NCBI RefSeq assembly: GCF_001612945.1
Contig: NZ_BDBK01000016.1
Coordinates: forward strand, 310,001-374,000
Origin: Nocardia inohanensis NBRC 100128
GTDB taxonomy: Bacteria > Actinomycetota > Actinomycetes > Mycobacteriales > Mycobacteriaceae
Length of the DNA stretch: 64,000 nucleotides
Reading direction: 5' to 3'
The position numbers and the translations under genes were made by a program. This document shows, piece by piece, positions 42,904 through 51,882 of this stretch. Under the pieces are notes generated by a model. The model was not told where the DNA came from. It did not search any database and saw only the letters and a list, made by a program, of their open reading frames with translations. The stretch's first letter is position 1. Every line of letters begins with the position of its first letter.

Positions 42904-44136
42904 CTACAGTCCCAGGGTGGCTTTGGCGATGATATTGCGCTGAATTTCGTTGCTGCCGGCGTAGATCGAGCCGGCGCGGTCGTTGAAGTACCGCAGTGGC
43001 GCGACGGCCTGCCACTCCGCACCCGAGACGAAACCGTCGGCGGGGACCGTGTAGTCGGCGATGGGACCGCCGGGCATGGTGGCGTGCGGCTGGTAGGCGC
43101 GGCCGCGTGGACCGGCGGCCTCCAGGGCCAGTTCGGTGAGGGCCTGGCTCAGCTCGGTGCCGAGGATCTTGATGGTGGAGGCCGCCGGGCCCGGGTCCTT
43201 GCCGCTGGAAACCAGTGCGAGGGTGCGGTATTCGAGGATCTCCAGTACATCGGCGCGGACGCGGGTATCGGCGAGTTTGGCGGCGAAGGCCGGATCGTCG
43301 ATGAGCACACCGCCGTTCGGTCCCGGCTGCGTCTCGGCGACCTGCGCCAGCTCCTCGGCCATCACCTGGAGGGCCGGGGCCGCCGCGCCGCCGCCGCGCT
43401 CGAAGTTGAGCAGGTACTTGGCGACGGTCCAGCCGTCGTCGATCTGCCCCAGCACATTGGCCTTGGGCACCCGGACCTGGTCGAAGAAGACCTGGTTCTG
43501 CACCTGTTCGCCGGAGGTCATCACCAGCGGCCGGATCTCGATGCCGGGGGTGCGCATATCGATGAGCAGGAAGGTGATGCCCTGCTGCTTCTTGGCCTGC
43601 TTGGAGGTGCGCACCAGCGCGAAGATCCAGTTGGCTTCGGTGGCGTGGGTGGTCCAGATCTTCGAACCGGTGACGATCAGATCCTCACCGTCGGCGACCG
43701 CGGCCATGTTCAGCGACGCCAGATCCGAGCCCGCCTCCGGCTCCGAATAGCCCTGGCAGAAGAACACCTCACCGGTCAGGATGCCGGGCAGGAAGAAGTT
43801 CTTCTGCTCCTCGGTGCCGAACGCCATGATCGCGTGCGAAACCATCCGGATACCCATGGGCGACAGGTTCGGCGCGCCCGCGAGGGTGCACTCCCGGCTG
43901 AAGATGTAGTGCTGGGTGAGGCTCCACTTGCACCCCCCGTACTTCACCGGCCAGGCCGGTGCGGCCCAGCCGCGCTCGCGCAGGATGTGCTGCCACTCCA
44001 TGCTGGCTTCGTGATCCGGATAGACGCTTGTCGCCAATCGTCCGGCCCGGCGCAGATCCGGGGTTAACTTTTCGTCGAGAAAGGCGCGCACCTCATCCCG
44101 AAACGCCAGATCGTCCGGTGACCAGTCCAGATCCAC
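42904..44136 (-). CDS. acyl-CoA dehydrogenase, larger partner
   Basis: A 410-residue acyl-CoA dehydrogenase. FFCQGYSEPEAGSDLASLN is the FAD-contact signature, and VTGSKIWTTHATEANWIFALV the next. KILGTELSQALTELAL and GSIYAGSNEIQRNIIAKATL end it, where YAGS replaces YEGT, so the usual catalytic Glu of short-chain types is Ala. A base on another helix, as in isovaleryl-type enzymes, is possible. It is the promoter-proximal gene of the pair. Start GTG 44134-44136 has AAGGAGT upstream; the frame runs on to 44217 but those residues are not family-like. Confidence 0.88.
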   Translation of the reverse strand: MDLDWSPDDLAFRDEVRAFLDEKLTPDLRRAGRLATSVYPDHEASMEWQHILRERGWAAPAWPVKYGGCKWSLTQHYIFSRECTLAGAPNLSPMGIRMVSHAIMAFGTEEQKNFFLPGILTGEVFFCQGYSEPEAGSDLASLNMAAVADGEDLIVTGSKIWTTHATEANWIFALVRTSKQAKKQQGITFLLIDMRTPGIEIRPLVMTSGEQVQNQVFFDQVRVPKANVLGQIDDGWTVAKYLLNFERGGGAAAPALQVMAEELAQVAETQPGPNGGVLIDDPAFAAKLADTRVRADVLEILEYRTLALVSSGKDPGPAASTIKILGTELSQALTELALEAAGPRGRAYQPHATMPGGPIADYTVPADGFVSGAEWQAVAPLRYFNDRAGSIYAGSNEIQRNIIAKATLGL

Positions 44137-44244
44137 GATGACTCCTTGTACGAGAACCGACCCTAACCATCTCACCGTATCGCCCCTGCTGGCAAATGTG
44201 CTGGCACCCGCCCTCACTTGCCCTTCCGGGTCCAGCTATTGACA

Positions 44245-44291
44245 TTCCACAATGGAAGTACGACACTTGATTCACACGTTCCACAATGGAA
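44245..44291. promoter_or_regulatory. two copies of a palindromic site before the DUF1707 gene
   Basis: TTCCA-CAA-TGGAA occurs at 44245-44257 and again at 44279-44291, 34 bases apart. The first copy directly follows TTGACA (44239-44244), a perfect -35 hexamer pointing toward the DUF1707 gene. It lies in the divergent gap with the acyl-CoA dehydrogenase operon. Probably an operator for an unidentified repressor. Confidence 0.6.
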
Positions 44292-44313
44292 TATCTCCGA
44301 GGAGGAGATCGAC

Positions 44314-44739
44314 ATGGACATCGCCACCGGCACCCGCGCCTCCGACGCCGAACGCGCCCAGGTCGCCGACCTGCTCGGCCGCCACCTCACCGACGGCCGC
44401 CTCGACCTCACCGAATACAACGAGCGCGTCGCCCAGGTCTACAACACCCCCACCCGCGAAGACCTGAACCTGGTCCTGAAGGACCTCCCCAAGCTCGCCA
44501 AAACCCCTGCGTCGCCCGGCAAACCGGCCCGCTTCCCCATCTGGCAGCAAATCGAAGGCTCCGCCTGGGTCGGCGTCGGCCTGCTCTGCCTCTTCATCTG
44601 GGCCGCGATCTCCGTCGCCGCAGGCGAATTCACCTACCCCTGGCCGCTGTGGGTAATCGGCCCGTGGGGCGCGGTCCTGGTGTTCCGAGTCGTCATGGGC
44701 TGGGAATCCAACGCCTACAAGCGGTACCGCACCCGCTGA
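44314..44739 (+). CDS. DUF1707/2TM domain membrane protein
   Basis: A 141-residue protein. The N-terminal DUF1707 (SHOCT-like) domain reads RASDAERAQVADLLGRHLTD, GRLDLTEYNERVAQVYNTPT: the D-x-E-R-x-x-x-x-x-L...GRLxxxEfxeR pattern is clear. Two membrane helices follow at about 87-105 and 111-130. Function unknown; such proteins are common in actinobacterial membranes. GGAGGAG sits before ATG 44314. Two palindromic sites lie in its promoter. A second membrane gene follows after 27 bases. Confidence 0.85.
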   Translation: MDIATGTRASDAERAQVADLLGRHLTDGRLDLTEYNERVAQVYNTPTREDLNLVLKDLPKLAKTPASPGKPARFPIWQQIEGSAWVGVGLLCLFIWAAISVAAGEFTYPWPLWVIGPWGAVLVFRVVMGWESNAYKRYRTR

Positions 44740-44766
44740 CCACTCCGCACCTCGCCGAGGCGAACC

Positions 44767-45294
44767 ATGTACCCCGCCCTGCTGACCGCGCACATCCTGA
44801 CCGGGACCGCCGGCCTATTGCTGGGCCCGGTCCTGGCCTGGTTCGACTTCCATCGCCCCGACAAGACCCACCTGGGCGCGTGGTACCTGGGAATCGTTGC
44901 GGCAGTGGCACTTACCGCCACGGCGCTGGTCGTCGTGCGCCGCACCGACCTCTGGTGGCTGGTTCCGGTATCCGTGCTCACCGTCGCCCTCGCCGTCCTG
45001 GGTCGGATCGCCGTCGGCCGCCCAGGCCCCTGGACCCACGCCTACGTCCACGGCCTCGGCGGCTCCTACCTCGCCCTCGTAACCGCCACGGTCGTAGTGA
45101 GTTTCGCCCTCGACGGCCCACTGCGCGGCCCGGCGGAACTCATCGCGTGGCTGGGCCCCACCATCATCGGCGTACCGCTGTTGGAAGTTTGGCGGCGTCG
45201 TCTCATGCCCTCGAATTCGGTTGATTCGGCTTGGCGGCAGCCGGACGGGCGGCGCGGCGAATCGCCGGGGAGCGCTGGTCTTTTCCCGGGGTGA
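44767..45294 (+). CDS. polytopic membrane protein (DUF2306-like)
   Basis: A 175-residue protein with about five hydrophobic segments. The His-rich start MYPALLTAHILTGTAGLLLG and the YVHGLGGSYLALVTATVVVS segment are like DUF2306 and related cytochrome-b561-like proteins, where such His could bind haem; I cannot confirm this. The tail is polar (about residues 145-175). It lies 27 bases after the DUF1707 gene, so the two are probably co-transcribed. Confidence 0.7.
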   Translation: MYPALLTAHILTGTAGLLLGPVLAWFDFHRPDKTHLGAWYLGIVAAVALTATALVVVRRTDLWWLVPVSVLTVALAVLGRIAVGRPGPWTHAYVHGLGGSYLALVTATVVVSFALDGPLRGPAELIAWLGPTIIGVPLLEVWRRRLMPSNSVDSAWRQPDGRRGESPGSAGLFPG

Positions 45295-45354
45295 TTGAAC
45301 TCGCGTCCAGTACTGCCGAGACTGAATTCTCGACGTTTGCTGGAGGCTATGGTG

Positions 45355-46458
45355 ATGGGCTGGCGGGCAGTCTTGGGAGTTGCCGGTGCGCTGATCGTGG
45401 GTGTCTGCGCGCCAGTTGAAGCTGGTGGTTCACCGCCGGCGGCGGAATCCGGCACGTACAGCGAGGAGTTCGCCAATCCTGTGCTGGCGGCGGGCGCCGA
45501 TCCGAGCATCGCCTATTACCAGGGGCGATTTCATTTGGTGCAGGGGGACTTCTACAACGACGACAATATTGTGATCCGGAGTTCGGCCACATTGGGCGGG
45601 CTGGGGGATGCCGAGGCCAAGGTGGTGTGGGAGCACGGGGCGTGCCCAGGGCCTGCCTGCACGAAGATCTGGGCTCCGGAATTGCAGCGGATCGGGGATC
45701 GGTGGTGGATCTACTTCGCGGGCCAGGAGGATGACCGCAACGAGAGCCATCGGATGTATGCGTTGCGATCCACGGGGGACGATCCGGCCGGGCCCTATGA
45801 ATATCTCGGGCGGATGGAGTTGCCGGGCGGGTGGGCCATCGACGGCGTTCATATGCAATACGCGGGGGAGGGCTACTACCTCTGGTCTTGCCTCAAAGAT
45901 CCCGAAGACACACGGGTGCAAGACATTTGCATCGTGAAGATGTCGGATCCGATGACGCCGGCGGGGGAGCCGGTTCATATCGCGACGCCGACGGCGGCTT
46001 GGGAGACGGTGCCCAATGACGTAGGGCTGTTGATCAACGAAGGGCCCGAGCCTCTGGTCGCACCCGACGGAAGGTTGTTCGTCAGCTTCTCCGCCAATGC
46101 CAGCTTCGACGACACCTACCGGATCGGCATGCTGGAGCTGGCGCGCGGCGGCAACCCCATGGACCCGGCGGCCTGGACCAAATCGGGCGGACCGGTGCTG
46201 CCGGGCGGACCGGGCGCGATCGCGCCGGGGCACAACGGGTTCCTGACCGTGGACGGCCGGCCGTGGATCACCTATCACGCCCGCCTCGAACCGAATACCG
46301 GCTGGGCGGGGCGCAGCGTGCGGGTGCAGCCCATGTATTTCGGCCCGGACGGCCGCCCGCAACTGGGTATGGCCTTCGGCCCGGACGCTCCCATCGTCGT
46401 CGGCGATCCGAAGACCGGGGGACGCGAACCCCGGCATACCTTCGGCAATCCGGGCTGA
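45355..46458 (+). CDS. secreted glycoside hydrolase family 43-like protein
   Basis: A 367-residue protein with an N-terminal signal segment ([20 protein letters not shown], cleavage near residue 24). The rest is a five-bladed propeller of the GH43/GH62 type: [18 protein letters not shown] gives the catalytic-base Asp position, [21 protein letters not shown] the usual WAPE blade, and [20 protein letters not shown] the acid Glu. GH43 enzymes act on arabinans and xylans; in mycolata an arabinogalactan or galactan-type substrate is possible. I chose ATG 45355, eight bases after GGAGG; ATG 45349 is closer to that site. Confidence 0.8.
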   Translation: MGWRAVLGVAGALIVGVCAPVEAGGSPPAAESGTYSEEFANPVLAAGADPSIAYYQGRFHLVQGDFYNDDNIVIRSSATLGGLGDAEAKVVWEHGACPGPACTKIWAPELQRIGDRWWIYFAGQEDDRNESHRMYALRSTGDDPAGPYEYLGRMELPGGWAIDGVHMQYAGEGYYLWSCLKDPEDTRVQDICIVKMSDPMTPAGEPVHIATPTAAWETVPNDVGLLINEGPEPLVAPDGRLFVSFSANASFDDTYRIGMLELARGGNPMDPAAWTKSGGPVLPGGPGAIAPGHNGFLTVDGRPWITYHARLEPNTGWAGRSVRVQPMYFGPDGRPQLGMAFGPDAPIVVGDPKTGGREPRHTFGNPG

Positions 46459-46477
46459 CCGGGTAACCTGGCCGACT

Positions 46478-49400
46478 GTGCACCTGAAGAGTCTGACGCT
46501 GAAGGGGTTCAAGTCCTTCGCGTCCGCGACGACCCTGCGGCTCGAACCGGGCATCACCTGCGTGGTCGGTCCCAATGGGTCGGGTAAATCGAATGTGGTC
46601 GACGCGCTCACCTGGGTGATGGGTGAGCAGGGCGCCAAAGCGCTGCGGGGCGGGAAGATGCAGGACGTCATCTTCGCCGGCACCGCCGGTCGTGCTGCGC
46701 TGGGCCGGGCCGAGGTGACCCTGACCATCGATAATTCCGACGGTGCGCTGCCCATCGACTACGCCGAGGTGTCCATCACCCGCCGCATGTTCCGCGACGG
46801 CGCCGGCGAATACGAGATCAACGGCAACTCCTGCCGCCTGATGGATGTGCAGGAGTTGTTGAGCGACTCCGGCATCGGCCGCGAAATGCACGTCATCGTC
46901 GGCCAGGGCCAGCTCTCGGCCATTCTCGAATCGCGTCCCGAGGACCGCCGCGCCTTCATCGAAGAGGCCGCGGGCGTGCTCAAGCACCGGCGGCGCAAGG
47001 AGAAGGCGGTCCGCAAGCTGGACGCCATGCAGGCGAACCTGGCCCGCCTGACCGACCTCACCACCGAATTGCGCAGGCAGCTCAAACCACTCGGGCGGCA
47101 GGCCGAAGTGGCGCGGCGGGCGGCGACCGTGCAGTCCGAACTGCGCGATGCGCGCCTGCGGCTGGCCGCCGACGATCTGGTGTCGCGTCGCCGCGAGCTG
47201 GAGAGCCAGCAGAGCAAAGAGGCGTACGCCCGCGAGCAGCAGGTCACCGTGCAGGCCGAGCTGGATGCCGCGAATGCGGCGCTGGCACAGCAGGAATTCG
47301 AATTGTCGCGATTGACGCCCAGCGCGGAGGCGGCGGCGCAGACCTGGTTCCAATTGTCCGCGCTGACCGAACGCGTCAACGCCACCATCCGGATCGCCAA
47401 GGACCGCGCCCGCAACCTCACCATCGAGCAGCCCGCCGGCCTGGGCCGCGATCCGGAACAGCTGGAACGCGAAGCCGATCGGGTCGAGGCCGAAGAGGAA
47501 GAGCTGCTCGCCGCCGTCGAGATCGCCACCGAGACCCTGGAATCCGCGCGCGAAGCCCTGCACGAACGCGAACAGGCCGCCAAGGCCGCCGAACAGGCCC
47601 ACCTCGCCGCCGTGCGCGCCATCGCCGACCGCCGCGAGGGCCTGGCCCGCCTCTCCGGCCAGGTCGACAGCCTGCGCATTCGCGCCCAGTCCGTGGACGG
47701 CGAGATCGCCCGTATCACCACCTCCATCGCCGAGGCCCGCGGCCGGGGCGAGGCCGCCGACGCCGAATTCGAGTCCGTGCAAAGCGAATTGGGGGAATTG
47801 GACGCGGGCGAGGAAGGGCTCGACCACCAATACGAGCACGCCGCCCAAGCCCTCGAACTGGCCGACCAGCGCGTCACCGAACTCCGTGAGAAGGACCGCG
47901 AAGCCAGCAAACGCGTCGCCTCGCTGACCGCCCGCATCGAAGCCCTCTCCATGAACCTGGCCCGCCGCGACGGCGCCGCCTGGCTGCTCGAACACCGCGC
48001 CGACGGCCTGCTCGGCCCCCTCTCCGGATTGATCCGCGTGCACGGCGGTTTCGAAGCCGCCGTCGCCGCCGCCCTCGGCCCCCTCGCCGACGCCGTCGCC
48101 GCCGACACCGGCCCCTCCGCCCACGCCGCCGTCCGCGCCCTCAAGGAAGCCGATGGCGGGCGGGTCGCCCTCGTCTACGCGGGCGCACCCGACCCGAACG
48201 GCGCTGCGGCCCAAGCGGACCCGGGCCGCATACACGTCGATTCGGCAGGTCTTTCCGGTGGCGGTGCCGCTGCCGTCGGCAGTTCTGCGAGTGCGGCTGA
48301 CGTAACCGGCGCCGGTGCGGCCGAAGCGAATCCGACCGGTGGTCTTTCCGGCGCGCGCGCCGTGGACCCACGTCCGGGCGGAGCCCTGCCCGGGGGTGCG
48401 CGGTGGCTGGCGGAAGTGGTCGAGTGCCCGGCGAATATGCGCGGCGCGATCGCGGCACTGACGGCCGGGATCGCGGTGGCTGACGATCTGGCCGCGGCCG
48501 CTCAGGTCATCGCGGCGCGGCCGGAGCTCCGCGTCGTCACCCGCGAAGGTGATGTCACCGGCAGCGGATGGGTGCTCGGCGGGTCCGATCGTGCGCCCAG
48601 CCAGCTCGAGGTGCAGGCCGAGATCGATTCCGCCAAGAGCGAATTGGCTTCCTGGCAGCGGACCGCCGAAGAGCTCGAGGCGGCGCTGTCGGGGGCGCTG
48701 GCCGAGCAGACCGATCGCAAGGAAGCCGTCGATCACGCGCTGCTGGCGCTGCACGAATCCGATCAGGCGCTGGTCGCCATCTACGACCGGCTGGGGCGGC
48801 TCGGGCAGACGGCGCGCAATGCGCAGCGTGAATGCGATCGGCTGATCGCGCAGCGCGAGCAGACCGAAGCGGGGCGCGGGGAGACGCTCGCGAAGCTGGC
48901 CGAGCTCGAAGAGCGGCTGCGGCGCGTGGAACTCGAAGAGGCCGGGGGAGACCAGGAATCGGCGGGCACCGAGGCCGCCGCGCTCATGCGCGAGGATGCC
49001 GCGGCCGCGCTGGCCGAGGCCCGCACCATGGAGGTCGAGGCCCGGCTGGCGGTGCGCACCGCCGAGGAGCGCGCGGAATCGGTGCGCGGCAAGGCGGATT
49101 CACTGCGCCGGGCCGCGCGGGCCGAACGGGAGACGCGGGCGCGGGCCGAACGCGCGATGGCGGCGCGGAAGCAGGCATCCGAGGTCGCCGCGGTGGTGGC
49201 GCGCTCGGCGGAGCAGGTCGCCGAGCAGCTGGAGCAGGTGGTCGCCCAGGCGGCCGCCCGCCGTGACGAATTGGTCCGGCGCCGCACCGAATTCGCGGCG
49301 CAGGTGGATCAGACCAAGGAACGCGCCCGGCTGCTCACCGCCCAGCTCAACCAGTTCACCGAGGCCGTGCATCGCGACGAGGTGGCACGCGCGCAGGCGG

Positions 49401-50254
49401 CACTGCGCATCGAGCAGATCGAGACCACCATCGCCGAAACCTTCGGTGTGGCATTGGAAGACCTGATCGCCGAATACGGTCCGGACGTGCCCATGCCGCC
49501 GACCGCGCTGGAGATGATCGAATACGAGCAGGCGCGCGAACGCGGCGAGGACGTCCGCGAACCGCAGCCCATGCCCTACGACCGCACCACCCAGGAGCGG
49601 CGCGCCAAACGCGCCGAGAAGGACCTCACCACGCTCGGCAAGGTGAATCCGCTGGCGCTGGAGGAGTTCGCGGCCCTCGAGGAGCGCTACAACTTCCTCG
49701 CCACCCAGCTCGAGGATGTCAAGAAGGCCCGGCAGGACCTGCTGGACGTGGTAGCCGAGGTGGATGCCCGCATCCTCCAGGTCTTCACCGATGCCTACGA
49801 GGATGTGGAGCGCGAATTCGTCGGCGTCTTCGGCAAACTCTTCCCCGGCGGTGAAGGCCGGCTGCTGCTGACCAACCCGTCCGACATGCTGACCACCGGC
49901 GTGGAAGTCGAGGCCCGCCCGCCGGGCAAGAAGGTCAAGCGCCTGTCGCTGCTCTCCGGCGGTGAGAAGTCGCTGACCGCGGTCGCCCTGCTGGTCAGCA
50001 TCTTCCGCGCCCGCCCCTCACCGTTCTATGTGATGGACGAGGTCGAAGCCGCGCTGGACGACACCAACCTGCGCCGGCTCATCGGCCTGTTCGAGCAGCT
50101 GCGCGAGAAGAGCCAGCTGATCGTGATCACCCACCAGAAACCCACCATGGAGATCGCCGACGCGCTGTACGGCGTCAGCATGCGCGGTGACGGCATCACC
50201 CAGGTGATCTCGCAGCGCATGCGGGGCGAGAACCTGGTGGGGGCGCCCGCGTAG
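46478..50254 (+). CDS. smc: chromosome segregation ATPase SMC
   Basis: A 1,258-residue SMC. Walker [16 protein letters not shown] at about residue 31, two long coiled coils (about 170-500 and 690-1010), a hinge from about 510, signature [15 protein letters not shown] at about 1158, and Walker [17 protein letters not shown]. It compacts and segregates chromosomes with ScpAB. The hinge carries a Gly/Ala/Ser/Pro-rich insert of about 65 residues (about 570-640) unlike its surroundings. Start GTG 46478. In mycobacteria it follows acyP and precedes ftsY directly; here both links are broken by accessory genes. Confidence 0.97.
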   Translation: MHLKSLTLKGFKSFASATTLRLEPGITCVVGPNGSGKSNVVDALTWVMGEQGAKALRGGKMQDVIFAGTAGRAALGRAEVTLTIDNSDGALPIDYAEVSITRRMFRDGAGEYEINGNSCRLMDVQELLSDSGIGREMHVIVGQGQLSAILESRPEDRRAFIEEAAGVLKHRRRKEKAVRKLDAMQANLARLTDLTTELRRQLKPLGRQAEVARRAATVQSELRDARLRLAADDLVSRRRELESQQSKEAYAREQQVTVQAELDAANAALAQQEFELSRLTPSAEAAAQTWFQLSALTERVNATIRIAKDRARNLTIEQPAGLGRDPEQLEREADRVEAEEEELLAAVEIATETLESAREALHEREQAAKAAEQAHLAAVRAIADRREGLARLSGQVDSLRIRAQSVDGEIARITTSIAEARGRGEAADAEFESVQSELGELDAGEEGLDHQYEHAAQALELADQRVTELREKDREASKRVASLTARIEALSMNLARRDGAAWLLEHRADGLLGPLSGLIRVHGGFEAAVAAALGPLADAVAADTGPSAHAAVRALKEADGGRVALVYAGAPDPNGAAAQADPGRIHVDSAGLSGGGAAAVGSSASAADVTGAGAAEANPTGGLSGARAVDPRPGGALPGGARWLAEVVECPANMRGAIAALTAGIAVADDLAAAAQVIAARPELRVVTREGDVTGSGWVLGGSDRAPSQLEVQAEIDSAKSELASWQRTAEELEAALSGALAEQTDRKEAVDHALLALHESDQALVAIYDRLGRLGQTARNAQRECDRLIAQREQTEAGRGETLAKLAELEERLRRVELEEAGGDQESAGTEAAALMREDAAAALAEARTMEVEARLAVRTAEERAESVRGKADSLRRAARAERETRARAERAMAARKQASEVAAVVARSAEQVAEQLEQVVAQAAARRDELVRRRTEFAAQVDQTKERARLLTAQLNQFTEAVHRDEVARAQAALRIEQIETTIAETFGVALEDLIAEYGPDVPMPPTALEMIEYEQARERGEDVREPQPMPYDRTTQERRAKRAEKDLTTLGKVNPLALEEFAALEERYNFLATQLEDVKKARQDLLDVVAEVDARILQVFTDAYEDVEREFVGVFGKLFPGGEGRLLLTNPSDMLTTGVEVEARPPGKKVKRLSLLSGGEKSLTAVALLVSIFRARPSPFYVMDEVEAALDDTNLRRLIGLFEQLREKSQLIVITHQKPTMEIADALYGVSMRGDGITQVISQRMRGENLVGAPA

Positions 50255-50264
50255 GGCAAATCGG

Positions 50265-50281
50265 TTCCCGCTCAACGGGAA
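50265..50281. terminator. short hairpin after smc
   Basis: TTCCCG-CTCAA-CGGGAA, 6-bp arms, 10 bases after the smc stop and followed by AT-rich sequence (ATATCTGAAACATG). Weak terminator or part of the next gene's promoter. Confidence 0.4.
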
Positions 50282-50334
50282 ATATCTGAAACATGATCAC
50301 GTAAGAGCAGCTCGGCGGATAGCGTCCCGGAGTC

Positions 50335-50991
50335 ATGAGACGCTCTATCGCAGGTGTTGCCCTCGGAATCACCGTCGCCCTCGCCGTGCCGGCCACCGCC
50401 CTCGCCGACAGCGGATCCTCCTCGCTGTCCGGCGGCACCGGATCCGCCTCCGGCTCCGGCGGTTCGGGCTCCTCTTCGCTGTCCGGCGGCGGCAGCAAGC
50501 CCGCCTACAGCCAGTGGATCGCCGACGTCACCACGGTCGTCAACGAGGCCAAGGCGTACCTGTCCACCCGGCTGCCCGCCAGTGGTAAGCCCGCCATCGT
50601 GCTGGATATCGACAACACCTCGCTGGAGACCAGCTACAACCCGGCCCCGATCACACCCGCCATCGCACCCGTGCTGGCGCTCACCCAGTGGGCCAAGAGC
50701 CAGGGCGCGGCAATCATTTTCGTGACCGGGCGGCCGTCGCTGATGAACGTCTACACCCAGATCAACCTGACCTCGGTCGGCTACACCGTCGACAAGCTGT
50801 ACGGCGGCGGGCTCACCACCGGGTCCGCGGGCGCCACCGCGCTGGAGACCTACAAGACCGGCGCGCGCACCGAGATCGAGAGCCTGGGCTACACGATCGT
50901 CGCCAATATCGGCAACAGCGCTTCGGATCTCGCGGGCGGGCACGCCGAACGCGGCTTCAAACTGCCCGATTACGACGGTGCGCTGAACTGA
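50335..50991 (+). CDS. secreted HAD-family acid phosphatase
   Basis: A 218-residue protein with a signal peptide (MRRSIAGVALGITVALAVPA, cut near residue 25 after ALA). A Ser/Gly-rich linker with two copies of SSSLSGG-type repeats follows (about 27-54). The mature domain is of the acid phosphatase class B/HAD type: IVLDIDNTSLETSYN contains motif I (DxDxT), IIFVTGRPSLMN motif II, and ANIGNSASDLAGG motif IV. It would hydrolyse phosphomonoesters outside the membrane. Monocistronic. Confidence 0.87.
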   Translation: MRRSIAGVALGITVALAVPATALADSGSSSLSGGTGSASGSGGSGSSSLSGGGSKPAYSQWIADVTTVVNEAKAYLSTRLPASGKPAIVLDIDNTSLETSYNPAPITPAIAPVLALTQWAKSQGAAIIFVTGRPSLMNVYTQINLTSVGYTVDKLYGGGLTTGSAGATALETYKTGARTEIESLGYTIVANIGNSASDLAGGHAERGFKLPDYDGALN

Positions 50992-51042
50992 CGGTCGCAG
51001 CTGTCTCTTGAATGTTTTTTCGAGACATCGGGAACCCGGGTC

Positions 51043-51786
51043 TCAGTCACCGCCCGGCGCGGTGAGATGGCGGTACAGCGTGGCGCGGGAGACGCCGAGT
51101 TCGGCGGCGATCTCCGCCATGGTGTAGTCCCCCGAATCTCGCATGCGCCGGGCGGTTTCGGCCATTTCGGGGGATACGGCGGCGGGCCGGCCGCGGCCGG
51201 CAGGGGGCGCCGGGTCGGCCGCGACCGTTCGATGACGGGGCAGGTCAGGGGCGGGCGAGCCCAGTAATCGCCGCACGCCGTCCAGGATCGCCGCCCGCAG
51301 TTCGGCGGGCGGGTGGTCGGCGAAGATGGTGACGGGATCGCTGAGCGCCGCATAGACCTGGGCTGCGCGCACCCGATCGGTGAAATCGGCTCCGGGACCG
51401 GCGATCAGGTCCTGGGCGGCCAGTGCGAAATCGCGTAGCCGCAGGTAAGTGGTGTTGTCGGAGGACAATGCTTCGTCCTGCATGTGCATGCGGAGCAATT
51501 GGCTGTGGGTGAACCAGACGTCGAGCAGCCCGCTCACCAGACCCCAGCGCCGCGCCTCGGCCGAGGGGAGTTCCCGCACCGATGCGAGCAGCGCTTCGGA
51601 GTCGGCCAGCAGCGGTTCCGCCAGGGCGGCGACGATATCGGTCTTGCTCGGGAAATGGTAGAGCACGGCGGTTTTCGTCAAGCCCACGTCCGCGGCGATC
51701 TCGCGCACCGAGACGGCGTGGAAGCCGCGCTCGGCGAAAAGGTCCAGCGCGGTCGCCAGGATGCGGGCACGCGAGTCGTCGGTCAC
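51043..51786 (-). CDS. TetR regulator with an extra C-terminal resolvase-type HTH
   Basis: A 247-residue protein. Residues 1-60 are a standard TetR DNA-binding domain (ARILATALDLFAERGFHAVS, VGLTKTAVLYHFPSKTDIV). A helical ligand domain follows to about 185. A GRGRP-linked second helix-turn-helix ends the protein: PEMAETARRMRDSGDYTMAE then IAAELGVSRATLYRHLTAP, which closely matches the Hin/resolvase HTH. Two DNA-binding domains in one TetR protein are uncommon. It is divergent from the FAD monooxygenase at 51883, with two identical operators between them. Confidence 0.88.
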   Translation of the reverse strand: MTDDSRARILATALDLFAERGFHAVSVREIAADVGLTKTAVLYHFPSKTDIVAALAEPLLADSEALLASVRELPSAEARRWGLVSGLLDVWFTHSQLLRMHMQDEALSSDNTTYLRLRDFALAAQDLIAGPGADFTDRVRAAQVYAALSDPVTIFADHPPAELRAAILDGVRRLLGSPAPDLPRHRTVAADPAPPAGRGRPAAVSPEMAETARRMRDSGDYTMAEIAAELGVSRATLYRHLTAPGGD

Positions 51787-51808
51787 AGCATCCGATGCTA
51801 CCCCCTTG

Positions 51809-51858
51809 ACTGACCGGCGGTCAGTGACTTACCTTCAAATCACTGACCAGGGGTCAGT
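51809..51858. promoter_or_regulatory. two identical TetR operators
   Basis: ACTGACC-GGC-GGTCAGT at 51809-51825 and ACTGACC-AGG-GGTCAGT at 51842-51858: same arms, different 3-base centres, centres 33 bases apart. The first overlaps a TTGACT (51806) with TACCTT 18 bases on, a likely promoter toward the monooxygenase. They lie between the divergent tetR (start 51786) and the monooxygenase (start 51883). Confidence 0.85.
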
Positions 51859-51882
51859 AATTATGAGACACGGGGAGTGGTC

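Noticed and set aside
51002-51027. TGTCTC ... GAGACA inverted repeat with a T6 run, as a terminator
   Set aside because: The stem is only six bases with a 14-base loop, and the T-run lies in the loop, not after the stem. It is between convergent genes, so weak termination is possible but not supported.
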